From Isochrysis galbana (taxonomy: Eukaryota > Haptophyta > Isochrysidales > Isochrysidaceae): DNA of 64,000 nucleotides. Numbering within the stretch: position 1 is the first letter of the stretch; each line of letters opens with the position of its first letter. The stretch lies in contig CM030933.1 of NCBI GenBank assembly GCA_018136815.1, forward strand, positions 496,001 to 560,000, given 5' to 3'. Below are positions 31,923 through 42,597 of the stretch, one piece after another. The notes under the pieces were generated by a model. The model had not been told where the DNA came from and made no database searches. It worked only from the letters and a program-made list of their open reading frames with translations. A program made the translations under genes and the position numbers.

Positions 31923-32851
31923 GACCTGACTGAAGTGGTTGACGAGAGTGCGTCAGCCGCCGGTGCGTCTCCGCTCGGCGCGCCATCTACGGACGAGGCT
32001 CCCCTCGTTTCGACAGTGTGCGACCCTTGAGCATCAGCGTGCGACCTACCCTTGACCCCCCACCCTGCTCGCGAGAGCTCTAGGCTCTGCATGGCCACCA
32101 CCTCCAGGCCATTCTTCGGCCGATCGCGGGCGATCGGACGTCGCGGAAGCTCCGCGTTTCTAATAGTGATGCGCCCTACATTCACCATTCCGATTCCTTC
32201 CCGTGAGCGCCCGTCTCAATCTCCCAAAATAGCCCGCCACGCGCGGGGGAAGGGAGGGGGGTCCCTCACCGACGCCATTGCCCTTCGTGGGGCGGGAGGG
32301 GGTCGTTCGGAGGGGGGAGGGAGCTGGCGGAGCAGGTAGGGGGGGACCCTAAGGAATCCTTGGACACCCAGGGGAGGTGGGAAATAGTGGTTAAAACGAG
32401 TGAGTGACCGGGCTATTATCTATTATGTTACCCCCCAGGAGCCAACGCCAACGCCCCCCGATAGCTATCAGGGCCCCGATACCTATCGGGGGAAATGTTC
32501 CCCCCATCGCCAACAGCCCCCCCCCCCCACTCCCCCCCCCCCCCGAGAGCTGTCTGGGTCTGGGGACCGAGAAACTCCTCCGATACAAAGCTATCGGGCG
32601 ATTTGCCATGCCCCGGGGGAGCTATTTATACATATGTATCCTATGGCCTCCTGGGTTGCCGCAGGGGCCACTGCCGGCGTGAAAGGTCGGAGCGCCTTCC
32701 CGCTGATAGTTTTGTCGCGTGTAATTTTGAGAGGCGAGGGGGAGAGAGAGGGGGGGGAAAGAGAGAGAGAGGGAGAGGGAGAGGGGGGAGAGAGAGAGAG
32801 AGGGGGGGGGGGGGGGGGGGAGGGAGAGAGAGAGGGGGGGAGGGAGCGCCG
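31923..32851. other. Region between the gypsy LTR and NPRL2
   Basis: No gene is seen. Downstream of 32500 lie C-rich runs and then a (GA)n/poly-G belt at about 32740-32845, ending just before the NPRL2 ATG; purine-rich leaders also precede other genes here. Confidence 0.45.
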
Positions 32852-34774
32852 ATGGCGGACGGCCTGCCGGTGGCTGTCCTCTTCGCCGAGTTTGACAACC
32901 GGCTGGGCCGCACGCTTTCGCTGCAGGAGCCTGGGGGTTTCCTCTCGCCTGAGGCATTCGACGACATATCCGACTACCTCATTCCCAAGCCCCAGCTCTG
33001 CGGCAGGCTGATCGTGATGAGAGAGCCAGGGCGCAATGTTCTCTGTTGGCCGGTCTGCCTCGAGGACACCACGTACGAGCGCAACGCCCTCTTCTTCACG
33101 CTGGCGCTTGTGTTGGAGCCGAGGCCGCTCAGCGCACCGGACGTCTCCTCCGCTTACTCTGTCCGCTCGCCATCCGGGTCGGCAGGCAGGTCGAACCACT
33201 CGGCGGCAGAGTACGGAGAGGTGCTCCGGCGCGCATGCGCCTACCTTGTGGCGCTCGAGCGCAAGATCCGGCTCGTGTCCGGCTCTGACTCGCGCGACGA
33301 GCTGCGCCACATGCTGCCCGCCTTGCTACACGGGCTGCAAGCGGAGGGCGGTGTCACTCTCGCGCTTGATGCTGCCTACTCGATTCGACTGCAACTGCCT
33401 CGGCCTGTGCCGCCCAGAGCACCGTCTGTGGAGGCGTACCTGGTGCCGGTGCTGGTGGCGATCCCGGACCCGTCCTGCACTAAGAATTGGGACATGACTG
33501 TACTCAAGCTACTTCCTGCCATTGATGGGGTGCGGGGAAACCAGCATATCCTAAGCTGACAACAGCACGTCAGCATGTGGCCCCCTCGCCTCTTGAGTAT
33601 GGTGACCCCTTACTGTAATCGTAGGTCCGCACGGTCGCGCGTCTCGCAGCAACCTGCCGCGTCGATCTACCTCTCACCAAGCTTGCCGTGCATTCTCTGC
33701 TTGTCGCACGATGGATCGTATTGCTAGAACCCTTTGCCTACACCAACGCATACGCCGCTACTAGGCGCCTTAAGGTGTGCCATTTCCGCTAGGTAGCCCA
33801 TTCACTCTACTTGTTTCAGCGTTTCATGGGCCGAAACTTGTGATAAATGAGTCGCCCTTGTCTTGTCAGCCTGCGATTTCCATGAGAGGCCGGGTTATTT
33901 GCGTGTTGGCATTCTCGGGCTGTGGCATATCCCCTTTAGCTCACGGTGGTTCCCCTTGGTCTCGACTCCTTCGCAGCTTCTCGTCGCGGATCCACCGAAT
34001 AGAATTGCACAGCAAGCGTGCGCCGCAGCCAATCTTGCCCGGGGCTCGCCCCCACCTGACCGATCTACAATTTTGCGCCTATTGGGTGCCTTTCGCCCAG
34101 CCGATGCTGTTGGGCTCGAAAACGAGCAGGCTGCAGGCTGGAGGACAGTTCTCGATGTGTGTCTCCTCTTTCCGACCGATGCGGCCACTGTTGACTTCCG
34201 CGCGCTGCTGGCCTTTGCCACAGCCAATAGGATACTCCGACGGGTGCACATTCTCCCAGTGATGCCGGCGTCGCAACGATCTCCTAGGCCATCCGGTGGG
34301 GCCGTCCCAGCAATGCAGGCGTGTGGGGGGGCCGGGACAACGGTGAAAATACACAAGCCTCAGGTCGTCGATAAGATGGTCGAGGGATCCACCGAGGCGG
34401 GTGTGAAAGTGGTAAGTGGGTGTGACAAGGCGGAGGAGTCGGATGCCGGACTTGCAGCCAATGGACAGGCTACACATGCACGATGTTGCACATCGCCATC
34501 GCAGAGCCAATCGGACGTTGCCTGTTCTACACGTGAGGATGGCGCTCTGCCTACGCATCATTCTGAATCGGCATCGTCGCTCCCCGAATTGACGAGCCGC
34601 ACCTCCAAACGTGGTACTCTGGGAGCCGATGGCCAATCGCAGGCGTTCTGGCGGAAAATGTGCGACGGGACACACACAATGGACAAATTATGCTCAGATC
34701 TGGGCATGCCCCTCGAGCCAGCCGAGGAGATGATAGCAGCAGCATGCCCTGGAATCGTTTTTCTGCGGAGATGA
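32852..34774 (+). CDS. NPRL2: NPRL2, GATOR1 complex subunit
   Basis: Three exons, 32852-33529, 33625-33774 and 33977-34774, join in phase 0 with GT-AG introns; 541 residues. NPRL2, with NPRL3 and DEPDC5, forms GATOR1, which switches off TORC1 by acting on Rag GTPases when amino acids are scarce. Family marks in order: VLFAEFDNRLG, GFLSPEAFDDISDYLIPKPQ, LCGRL, LEDTTYERNALFF near residue 75, a VPVLVAI strand, WDMTVLKLLPAIDGV at the first exon junction, a winged-helix-like block in exon 2 (VDLPLTKLAVHSLLVARWIV), and at the C-terminus FWRKMCDGTHTMDKLC followed by IVFLRR. Human NPRL2 has about 380 residues; the surplus here is two Ser/Gly/Thr-rich inserts, near residues 100-120 and 375-490. The catalytic arginine finger known from human NPRL2 was not checked. 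Confidence 0.9.
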
Positions 34775-35299
34775 CATGGCATTATTGGGTCCGCAAAGGT
34801 GCTCTCCTCAGAGTCAGCTGCTCAAACATGTGGGAGAAGCGGGGAGCGGAAATGTGCACGGCTAGCTCTAACCGTCGAGAAGTGGACGGCGTTTTCTCCT
34901 TATCCTTTCTTGCTATTCTTGAGCAATCGATGTGCCAGAATAGTAGGGGCCCGCTCCGTAAGTACATACTTCATGTACGTACGCCGCCGCACTAACCCAA
35001 TTCCACCGCCCCAACATCACCATAACCTACACCCTCACCTTTGACGCCTCTCTCGACTTCCCAGGTGAAGGACCGGTAACCATCGTCCCATGCCCGCTTG
35101 GGTCAGGACGCGTGACCTGCCACGCAATGTTGGAGTGGTTGGCTGGAGAGCAGATTCTCTCGATACGCGTATAGATGGTGTATGATTCGTGAATCCTCCA
35201 CGAGAGTCTCGGTTTGCCAAAAGGTGGGCGTCCTCAAAGCCTAGTTCGATCATGGTCTGTCGGAGCTTAGCTCCGCCCACGTTGCAATATGCTGTATGT
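34775..35299. other. Intergenic, nothing recognised
   Basis: Sequence between NPRL2 and the MITE at 35308. No exon-like frame, repeat or RNA gene seen. Confidence 0.4.
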
Positions 35300-35307
35300 G
35301 TATGTCG

Positions 35308-35783
35308 CCTAGTTGGGCTGTCAGTCCGTAAGCTTACGGTGGTTTTGAGCTTACACTTACATCAGTACTTACATCAGTACTAATATCAGCTTACACCCCT
35401 ATTATAACTTCTAGTATCGCTATTATTATACTTATACTTACCGGGGGGTGTTCAGCGTGCAGCGCGTGGCGCGCGCGCAAAGGGGAGGGCAGCGCAAACA
35501 AACAGAGAGCACGAGTTGGCAGGTGCATGTGAAGAGGCCAAGAGGCCAAGGTGGTGGGGGGTGGGGAGCTAGCAGGAGAGATAGGCGGGGGGAGGGAGCG
35601 GGCTGGGGCTGGCTCGCCTCTCGCCTCTGCGCTTGTTCGCGGGGGCTCGTTCCCGCTCCGGAGTTTTGTTTTCAGTTTTATTTTTGAACTGGCAGCCTAG
35701 GAAGTAACATCGCAGTATATCAGCTCCTGGGGAGCTAATACTAATGCATCAGTACTAATATCAGTACTTACAGCCCAACTAGG
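35308..35783. mobile_element. 476-bp hAT-like MITE
   Basis: The terminal inverted repeats are CCTAGTTGGGCTGTCAGT on the left and CCTAGTTGGGCTGTAAGT read inward from the right, 17 of 18 matching. Flanking 8-bp duplications GTATGTCG lie at 35300-35307 and 35784-35791. An 8-bp duplication points to the hAT superfamily. CAGTACTAATATCAG-type subterminal motifs recur near both ends. No transposase is encoded. Confidence 0.85.
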
Positions 35784-35865
35784 GTATGTCGCGCCTACAC
35801 ACTTGGGTTTATTGAATTGATTTTCTGCACCGTTGAAATCGCTGCCTATTATTGAGTTCGCCGTC

Positions 35866-36181
35866 AACTAAGTTCATACTTAGTTTGCCCATGGGGGGGC
35901 ACGAGCCCCCCCCCCTCTCTCCACTCCTCCCCTGCCATGGGGGAGGAACCACTCACACTCACTCTCCTGGCACGCCTGATGGCTTGCGCCAGGACCACAC
36001 AGCCCTACTGACTCACTCCTCTCCCCACAGGTGCGCCTGACTCGCCCGCCCTAGCCTGTCGTGGCCAGCCAATCCCTCTGACCAGCCCCTCCTCCCCCTG
36101 GCCCCCCCCTGTTCAGGACGCCCCAGTCAGCTCGAGTCGACCCGCAGGGGCTCGGAGCGCCAGCGAGGGAGAGGCAGGAGG
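35866..36181 (+). repeat. R repeat, 5' two-thirds
   Basis: Begins AACTAAGTTCATACTTAGTT and follows 60925-61240 through the G/C hairpin, the GGGGGAGGAACCAC box and the GTCGACCCGCAGGGGCTCGG box, then stops at GAGAGGCAGGAG, where an ankyrin-repeat coding scrap begins. Confidence 0.8.
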
Positions 36182-36183
36182 CA

Positions 36184-36320
36184 CCATTCGCAAGGAGCAC
36201 TTTGGCCACTTCTATGTGATTCATCTTACAGGCATGAAGTAGAGGAGTATATCCATCATCATCCATAGATTCAATCATGGCACCAGCATTGAGGAGTTCA
36301 ACCACAATATGAGCATGCGG
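36184..36320 (-). pseudogene. Ankyrin-repeat gene scrap
   Basis: The minus strand encodes about 42 residues of ankyrin repeat: VVELLNAGAMIESMDDDGYT, PLLHACKMNHIEVAKVLLAN, GA. The left end is cut by the R repeat and the right end by gypsy-derived sequence, with no other repeat units nearby. It is a dead remnant of a host ankyrin gene, or a single exon lifted from elsewhere. Confidence 0.7.
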
Positions 36321-36325
36321 TGGAA

Positions 36326-36640
36326 AACCCGAGAAGATGCACCACTACGCCAAATCGCTACTCGGAGGTCTCGAAGCCACGCAATACGTCCACCCGTGGC
36401 AGCATGGAACGGGACACACCAAGGCCACGGGGCTCTACCTTTCGGCTAGCCTTCCCCCGCTCGTGCCGTCCTCGCCCTCGCTCAAGCCCGCCTGCCCGCC
36501 TTCCTCTGCTGACGGGCCTCAGCCCGTCAGCGTCTCCGAAGTCGTCTCCTCAGCCGCGCCTGCCGCCGGCATGCCTCCCTCCTCACTGCCCTCTTGCCCT
36601 CAGGCCCTATGGGCCATCCCAATTCGTCAGATAAGGGCTG
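36326..36640 (+). mobile_element. Gypsy scrap: methylase-like segment next to LTR-end segment
   Basis: 36326-36460 matches the part of the 8.9-kb element that encodes the methylase-like domain (the MHHYAKSLLGGLEATQYVHP stretch is identical in protein). 36470-36640 matches the end of its LTR (GCCCGTCAGCGTCTCCGAAG, then CCCAATTCGTCAG). The two pieces are not neighbours in the intact element, so this is a rearranged fossil. High similarity makes it recent. Confidence 0.8.
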
Positions 36641-36654
36641 TCTGCTTTTAGGTA

Positions 36655-37536
36655 GCTCCAACCTGGTTGACAAACGTCACCAATGCAGATGCACTCTTCT
36701 CCTCCACCCTCTCAAGGGGTAGCCTCCGCGATACCGAGGGTGGTGGCTCTCGCTCGGCGCTTCCTTCACTCCAAACAAGAGGTCACTCCATTCCTGTTTC
36801 AACTCGGCGAAGAGAGACCCCCCACCACCGTACACATGTACACATGTCCGCGTGGGTCGCTCGGACTCTAGCCGCCTATGGCATCGTAGCACCGCAAGGC
36901 TTCGCTTATTTCTTATTTGGGACATTCTCTCCGTTCCGGTGCGTCATCGGCGATAGAGGCCATACGTGTTCCCAGGGCTAGAGCAGATTGGCTGGGCGGC
37001 GGGGCACCGGGCACCGCCACCAGGGACAAGCACTACATTGACCCGACCGTAGGACCGACGTCGGCAGCGTACGCTCTTTTCGGTTGTTCGGTTGGCTCCT
37101 CGACCACCGTTACTCCGTCCAAGACAAATAAGTTCGGTACCGTCCACAGCGGTGGACACCTCTTCTCTTCTTCATTCCGTCGCATGCGACGAGGGGTGTT
37201 GTTGGCATCTTGACTCACCCGGATAGGAAGGGAGCTGCTAGCTAGTGCGAATGTGGTGGCTTTCACAGTAACCCCCGTTCACACTGCGTCGAAGCTCTGG
37301 ACTTCTCTCTCCGGCCTTCGCTCTCCCTACCCACCCATCCCATTGTTAGGCTGTGCGTGTGCCTTAGGAGACTTTAATATTATCCTATAGAGTAAGGCAT
37401 CTTGACTCACCCGGATAGGAAGGGAGCTGCTAGCTAGTGCGAATAATAATTCAACAAGGGGGCGACAAGCAGCCGACGTTCAGGTAGTAGGAGTACTAAC
37501 TAACTAGTCAGCTTACTCAGTGTTGGCGGTCGGCCG
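36655..37536. other. Intergenic region with a 49-bp direct repeat
   Basis: No gene supported. A 49-bp sequence containing GGATAGGAAGGGAGCTGCTA is present at 37204-37252 and again, apparently identical, at 37396-37444, 192 bp apart. The spacing and identity suggest a local duplication or the two ends of a small insertion. Confidence 0.55.
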
Positions 37537-38520
37537 ATGGTCGTCCACCGCGTCTTCGTCTACGGCTCATTACTGCGTGGGCTGCACAACCACCACCGGC
37601 TCGGAAGCAGCTCAATCCTCGTGGGCGAGGCGCGCACAGCCCACCCCTACGTGCTGATCGACTCGGGCCACGGCTACCCCTTTGCGCTCAACGCAGCATG
37701 CGCGCGTGCAGTCGATCTGCCAGCGCCACTCGTCGGAGAGGTATACGAGGTGACTGACGACGTGCTGTACAACTCGCTCGACCCGTTGGAGGACCACCCC
37801 GACATCTACCGCCGGCGAGAAGTGGATCTTGCAGATGGTGCTGGCCGTGCCTCACTCTACCTGCTCGAGAACGAGCAGCAGATCTCCGCCATCACCAGTG
37901 ACACGAAGGGCGTCATCTTTGTACCATCCAAGCCGGCAGGGGATTGGCGATCTCACCTTCAAGGCGCGCGTTCCGTGTCGCCGTGGCCAGACACGCGCAG
38001 AACATTGACAGAACCGGGGCCCCATGCCGTCTTCTCGTACGGATGCAACGGTCTGGACACACTGCGTCAACGCTGCCGCAACCCATCAATCAGGGCTGTT
38101 GCAGCAGAATTGCGAGGCGCGATCCGGGTTTTTGGTGGGTATTCGGAGCGGTGGCGCGGTGCTGTCGCCTCGGTCTCCCAGAAACCTGGAGGCGTTATTT
38201 ACGGGAATGTGGCCTTCCTGAGCAACGATGACTTGAAGCTTCTCGATGAATTTGAGACCACCTTTACGCCTGACCCATATTCAGAAAAGGGTGTCTACCG
38301 CCGCCAAGACGTCACCGTGTACGTCGGAAGCCAAGAGAACGGGGGAAGGCCTACACCAATCCCCGCTATGGTTTACGTTCGTACAGACACGGCATGGATG
38401 GGACCACCGAGCCAGGAGTATCTAGACGCTTGCGCCACCAACGTGCGAGGCTTCTGGGATGATGAGCTGGCATTCATCGAGGTGCTCGATGAAAATGGTG
38501 AGGAGATAACTACCAAATGA
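37537..38520 (+). CDS. Tandem gamma-glutamylcyclotransferase-fold protein
   Basis: A single-exon protein of 327 residues with two GGCT/AIG2-like domains. Domain one (about 1-125) has the substrate-loop YGSL at 9-12, a GYPFAL strand near 46-51, VVGEVYEV-like LVGEVYEV near 65-72 and the probable catalytic Glu85 in LDPLEDHPDIYRR; it resembles the gamma-glutamylaminecyclotransferase type. Domain two (about 163-320) has YGCN at 168-171 with LRQRC, as in GGCT proper (YGSN), VIYGNVAFLS near 220-229 and a candidate Glu240 in LLDEFE. The family releases 5-oxoproline from gamma-glutamyl amines or peptides. The two domains differ, so fusion of unlike members is more likely than simple duplication. Substrates are unknown. 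Confidence 0.85.
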   Translation: MVVHRVFVYGSLLRGLHNHHRLGSSSILVGEARTAHPYVLIDSGHGYPFALNAACARAVDLPAPLVGEVYEVTDDVLYNSLDPLEDHPDIYRRREVDLADGAGRASLYLLENEQQISAITSDTKGVIFVPSKPAGDWRSHLQGARSVSPWPDTRRTLTEPGPHAVFSYGCNGLDTLRQRCRNPSIRAVAAELRGAIRVFGGYSERWRGAVASVSQKPGGVIYGNVAFLSNDDLKLLDEFETTFTPDPYSEKGVYRRQDVTVYVGSQENGGRPTPIPAMVYVRTDTAWMGPPSQEYLDACATNVRGFWDDELAFIEVLDENGEEITTK

Positions 38521-39540
38521 GGACACGCATGCCCTCTCACGGATTCTCGCGTGCAACAATGTCCGACACGAAGAGCGCCACCCAGTGACTTATAATGTAC
38601 CCTGGTTTGGATCCGGAGTCCGCGGTCAAGCCAAGTACCACTTGCCAACTACCCCTTTTGGGCATCGCCGCTATCAATGGCAGTATCAAAACGACGGAGA
38701 GAGTCACGTCACAACTCAACATGTTATCTTCTGCGCCAATGGGGCCACAGTATTCATCCGTGCACGAATAGCTCTTTACCTTGAACAAAGCGTATTGACC
38801 TTCAAAAGTATGTCGACAATGTGCTAGCTCGCCTGATGTGGGCGACGATTTCTGGCAAACACATTCTCTTCAAGTGCGCCATCGCCAACATCCATGCTCA
38901 CTTCAGGCACCCATCGCTCTATGTAGGGGGGGGGGGGGGGGGGATTGAGGGATGCTTTAGTGGAGGGGGGCACATTTTGCTTGTCTGATGTGGGGCGGCG
39001 ATTTGTGGCAAACACATTCTATTCAAGTGCGCCATCGCCAACATCCATGCTCACTTGAGGCACCCATCGCTCTATGTGTGTGTGGGGGGGGGGGGGGGAG
39101 AATCCAGCCTAAAAATTCTGAAGTATCAAGGCTAACACCTATTAAACCTTTTAATAGAAACCTTTATCAAGGCTAACACCTATGACAGACTTGGTACTAC
39201 CTACTTCCCTGTTCGCCGGCCCCCGTGACTTCTCCTCGCACGCCTATCTCATCAGCATCAGGCGGCTTGCCTTCATCTTGTACCACATCCTCCGCTCGGT
39301 GTGTGTATGCACGCCTTGCACTCACAGGGGTACGGGGGCTCTCCTTCTATGTACGCCTTGCACTTATCGCCCTGGCATTGCTGCAGCGGGTGGATGGCGC
39401 TTAGACTCCCCGAGGGAGGGGAAGAAACCGGAGGGAAAGGAGACCAAATGAAGGCAAGCCGCGCCTCAGGGTGGCCGAGGGAAGGAGAGGCGACGCCATC
39501 GCTCGCGCTCTCTTCGCAACAAGGCTAGGGACTAGCTCTC
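38521..39540. other. Intergenic region with a 152-bp-period tandem repeat
   Basis: No gene. 38833-38925 is repeated at 38985-39078 with few changes, each copy ending in a poly-G run. A short TATCAAGGCTAACACCTAT box also occurs twice near 39125-39185. Confidence 0.6.
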
Positions 39541-39955
39541 AGAGGCCATTTGGGGGCTCCCACAGGGTCAGCCATGGCAGCTCATGGGGCAGTGGAGGCT
39601 GGGGCTCAGCAAATCGCCCCCCTTGCCTCTCCCACGCTTGCCTCGCTGGCCCTGGGGGCCGCCCGAACAGTCCTCTGTCTGCCTGGCGACCAGGGATGGG
39701 GGGGGGGAGTCAGCTCAAGGACAGGCCCGGGGCAGAGGAGGCTGGGGCTGGGCCCTGGCCTCCCGCGGCCTCCCCTGCCTCTCCCTTGCTGGCGATCCTG
39801 AGCCACTGGGGCCCCCAATCTGCACCTGTCTGCCTGTCGACCAGGGGGGGAGGGGGGGTTGGAGCGATGGGCTGGCCACGAGGGGCCATGAAGAGCGAAC
39901 CACGCAGGCGTGCCTGTCTGTGGGAGAGTGGGTCGGCAGGGCAGTGGCCTCCTAT
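39541..39955 (-). repeat. R repeat body, hairpin end missing
   Basis: Reverse-oriented copy sharing the GGCTGGGGCTGGGCCCTGGC, GCACCTGTCTGCCTGTCGA and GCAGGGCAGTGGCCTCCT boxes with 19640-20051. It breaks off at 39955. The missing hairpin end, in the same orientation, appears at 41153-41186 just past a copia-type element. Confidence 0.75.
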
Positions 39956-40084
39956 CATGGATACATCCATGATATGTGCATCATAGATGCATATCTATCT
40001 ATCATGGATACATCCATCTCATGCATCGTGGATGCTCATTCTAACCTCTGTATGTTTATACTGAGGTCTTTGCTTCTCACTTCT

Positions 40085-41152
40085 CCCTCGCGGCCGTTTC
40101 GAGTCCGCGCGGCGTTGCCTTCAAAAAGACCAAGCACATAATGCGCGCCGCAGCTTTCCTCCGCGATCTCGTTGCAAAGCGCGCCCTCGCTATGCGACAT
40201 GTCCCCGGCAACCTTATGCTCGCTGACATCCTCACCAAGCCCCTTGGGCCCGCTCCCTTCTGCCGTCTCCTATCCCTTCTTAACGACTGCGTGTCCGTCA
40301 TTGCACAAAGTCTAACAGGTTCAAGTTCCGTCGAACCAGCGACCAACTGTCCAGCCGCAACGGCAACGCCTGCCTCTGACTGACGGAAACCACTACCTCG
40401 GGTGACCTACGACCTACGCCACTCCGAGTAACACGACGTTCCTTCATTCTTCTATCTTTATCCTCTCTATCTAAGCCTCACCCTCTGTGCTCGCCTTATG
40501 GGGGGGTATCACAGAGTGCCGTCATCTACCAACACAATCCATCGGTCCTTGCCGCTTACCGATAGAATCGTCTTTACCGGCTCACCGATAGAATCGTCTT
40601 TACCGATAACTTTGTCTGCCGGATTCCTCTTCATCAAGTCATCAGCCTCCTTCATCATGTGCACCACCTTCTAGACTCTTCTCCACATAATCATCTGCAG
40701 TTGATGCACATCGAGTTCTAGAGTTCCCGAGTCATTTGCACATCGACTTCTAGACCTCGCCTTCATCTTGGGGATCTCAGCTCACTCTAGATCGACTTAG
40801 TGCATCTAAGGAATCTCACCTTCATCAACACCCACGACGCTTCATCGGCTCATACTAAGACAATACCCGCCGATTCCCTATATTCTCGATTCCTTCTCTC
40901 TTCCCTCGCGCGCCTTCCTGTTTGTCTGAAAGTATTATCCAAAGAACCGCGGTGGGGTATATGTAAGGTTTTGTGCTCATTGTGAGTGTTGTTGAGACAC
41001 CGTGGCCCAAAGGTATCTTCGTGAGATCTGCAGTGCCACCAGGTGTCCCAGGTTCTAGACTCCATCCCTGTAGCACTGTCTCACTCACTGTCTGTCATGA
41101 CCTTCCTGCTTTTTGTTGCCGCCCTGGCTGCTCTCTGGCAGCCAGCGCGATA
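40085..41152 (+). mobile_element. 3' end of a copia-type element with its LTR
   Basis: 40085-40290 encodes the last part of a Ty1/copia RNase H: KTKHIMRAAAFLRDLVAKRA, then MRHVPGNLMLADILTKPLG, a classic signature. A short 3' stretch and a purine/G tract (TTATGGGGGG) lead into the 646-bp LTR at 40507-41152, which starts TATCACAG and ends GCGATA. This LTR matches the interrupted one at 444-10694. Everything upstream of the RNase H tail is absent: a broken fossil. A palindrome-rich ATCATGGATACATCCA stretch precedes it (39954-40034). Confidence 0.85.
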
Positions 41153-41186
41153 CCCCCCCATGGGCGAACCAAGTATAAACTTAGTT
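41153..41186 (-). repeat. R repeat, hairpin end only
   Basis: CCCATGGGCGAACCAAGTAT...CTTAGTT directly follows the copia LTR. Probably the other half of the R repeat that stops at 39955, parted by the copia insertion. Confidence 0.7.
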
Positions 41187-41946
41187 GAGGAAGGGGGACC
41201 TAGATAGAGGCTGCATGGAGAAACGAGAGGGATCTCCCCCCGAACGAGCCTCAGTCGGAGATCATAAACCCCAGCCGGAGACGACGGCGGCTGCCGATTT
41301 CGACGCGGCTTGGGCTCGCGTCGCGCGCGATTGATTGGCGTCGCTGCTTCGCTGGCTCGGCGGTTCCTAGATATGGATATGGGGCCTGGCGCGGGCCGGG
41401 CACCGGGCACCGGGCTGATGAACAAGAACGGGCTCGCATCGCGCCCGGCGTCGTTTTGAATTTGAGCTCTTCGAGATAAAGATTATAGAAGATAGAAGAT
41501 AGTGTATTTGTATTTAGTTTTAGTTAGCATTTAGTTAGCATTTATTTAGCATTTAGCATTTAGCATTTACATTTAGGCCTGTTTTGCTGTTTTATTTGTT
41601 ATTTGGGTTACGCTTCGTTGTGGGGTGTGGGGGCTCCCGGGGGTGGGGTCTGGGGCCCAAAAAGCATCGAATATGTGCTGGACGGGTGTTTTCCGCGGCT
41701 TCTACCGCTACTTTGGTGTATTTCCTCAATCTCAATCCTGACTTTTCACTTTTACACTCTTACAAGTTAAAATAGTGATAGTGTTTGACCGCCCTAAGAT
41801 AGGGCGACGTTGAGATAGTGCAAATGTGAGAGTCAGATCCCTACTACTAGTAGGTGAAGGTGATCAAGAGCTTTTTTTAAATCTAAGCCCATGATCCATG
41901 ACGACAAAATAATGCAGTTCTACATAACGGGCCTCATGAGAGCTCA
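41187..41946. other. Intergenic region downstream of LSM12
   Basis: No gene. An AT-rich stretch of TTAGCATTTAGTTAGCATTT-type short repeats lies at about 41500-41575. Confidence 0.45.
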
Positions 41947-42597
41947 TTATCCCAGCTTGTCTAGGATGCCTTTGAGCACCTTCCTTACGCGTGTAAGCGC
42001 TGGGCCGTCGGGACCCTCGCAGTTTTCCGGCGCAAATGGGGCTTTGAGTGTGACCTCACCGAGCACCCTGAATGTCTCCTTATCCACCCACTCACATGGC
42101 ATCGTCTTCCGAAGCACGTCGAAGATGTATTGTGCACGCACTGACGCACCCACCTGAATATACTGCACTTCCTCTGTGGCCTTCTTCATCTCAGCCATAC
42201 GACGCTCATTCGCACGCGTCTCCAACTGTTTCGGCGTGGAGGGCAAGGGAAGACTGCCGCTCTTGTCATCCCTTGCCGGCGCTGGTGTGAGCACCGTGAA
42301 GCTCTTGATCGCAGATGCTTTGATCGTGCGGTAGGTGGCCTTACCGTGCGGCGCACCTGGATGGACGGTGCGGGCAGAGGTCCGGGATATAAGCACCAGG
42401 CAAGTCGATCAATCTGCATTTGGGGTGAAAAGCTCCAAGGGTGCCGGCAGCGCCCACTTACCAGCGGGCGTCTCGAGGACAATGTACTGCGCGGGCTCAT
42501 AAGCGACGAAGACAGCGCCTTCGAGTGTCTCGCCGAGCATCGTCTCGAGTCGCACGCGCGCATCGAGCAGGTCGTCCTCGAATGAGAGGGCGGGCAT
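41947..42597 (-). CDS. LSM12: LSM12 homologue
   Basis: Two exons, 42597-42462 and 42356-41947, joined in phase 1 across a GT-AG intron; 181 residues. The N-terminal half is an Sm-like fold: LGETLEGAVFVAYEPAQYIV then LETPAG, followed after the junction by YRTIKASAIKSFTVL. The C-terminal anticodon-binding-like (AD) domain has RANERRMAEMKK, the amphipathic helix AQYIFDVLRKTMPCEW, FRVLGEVTLKAPFAPENCEG and a closing helix RVRKVLKGILDKLG. LSM12 links ataxin-2-type proteins to mRNA and acts in translation and RNA-granule control in animals and yeast. The length is near that of human LSM12 (195). Confidence 0.9.
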
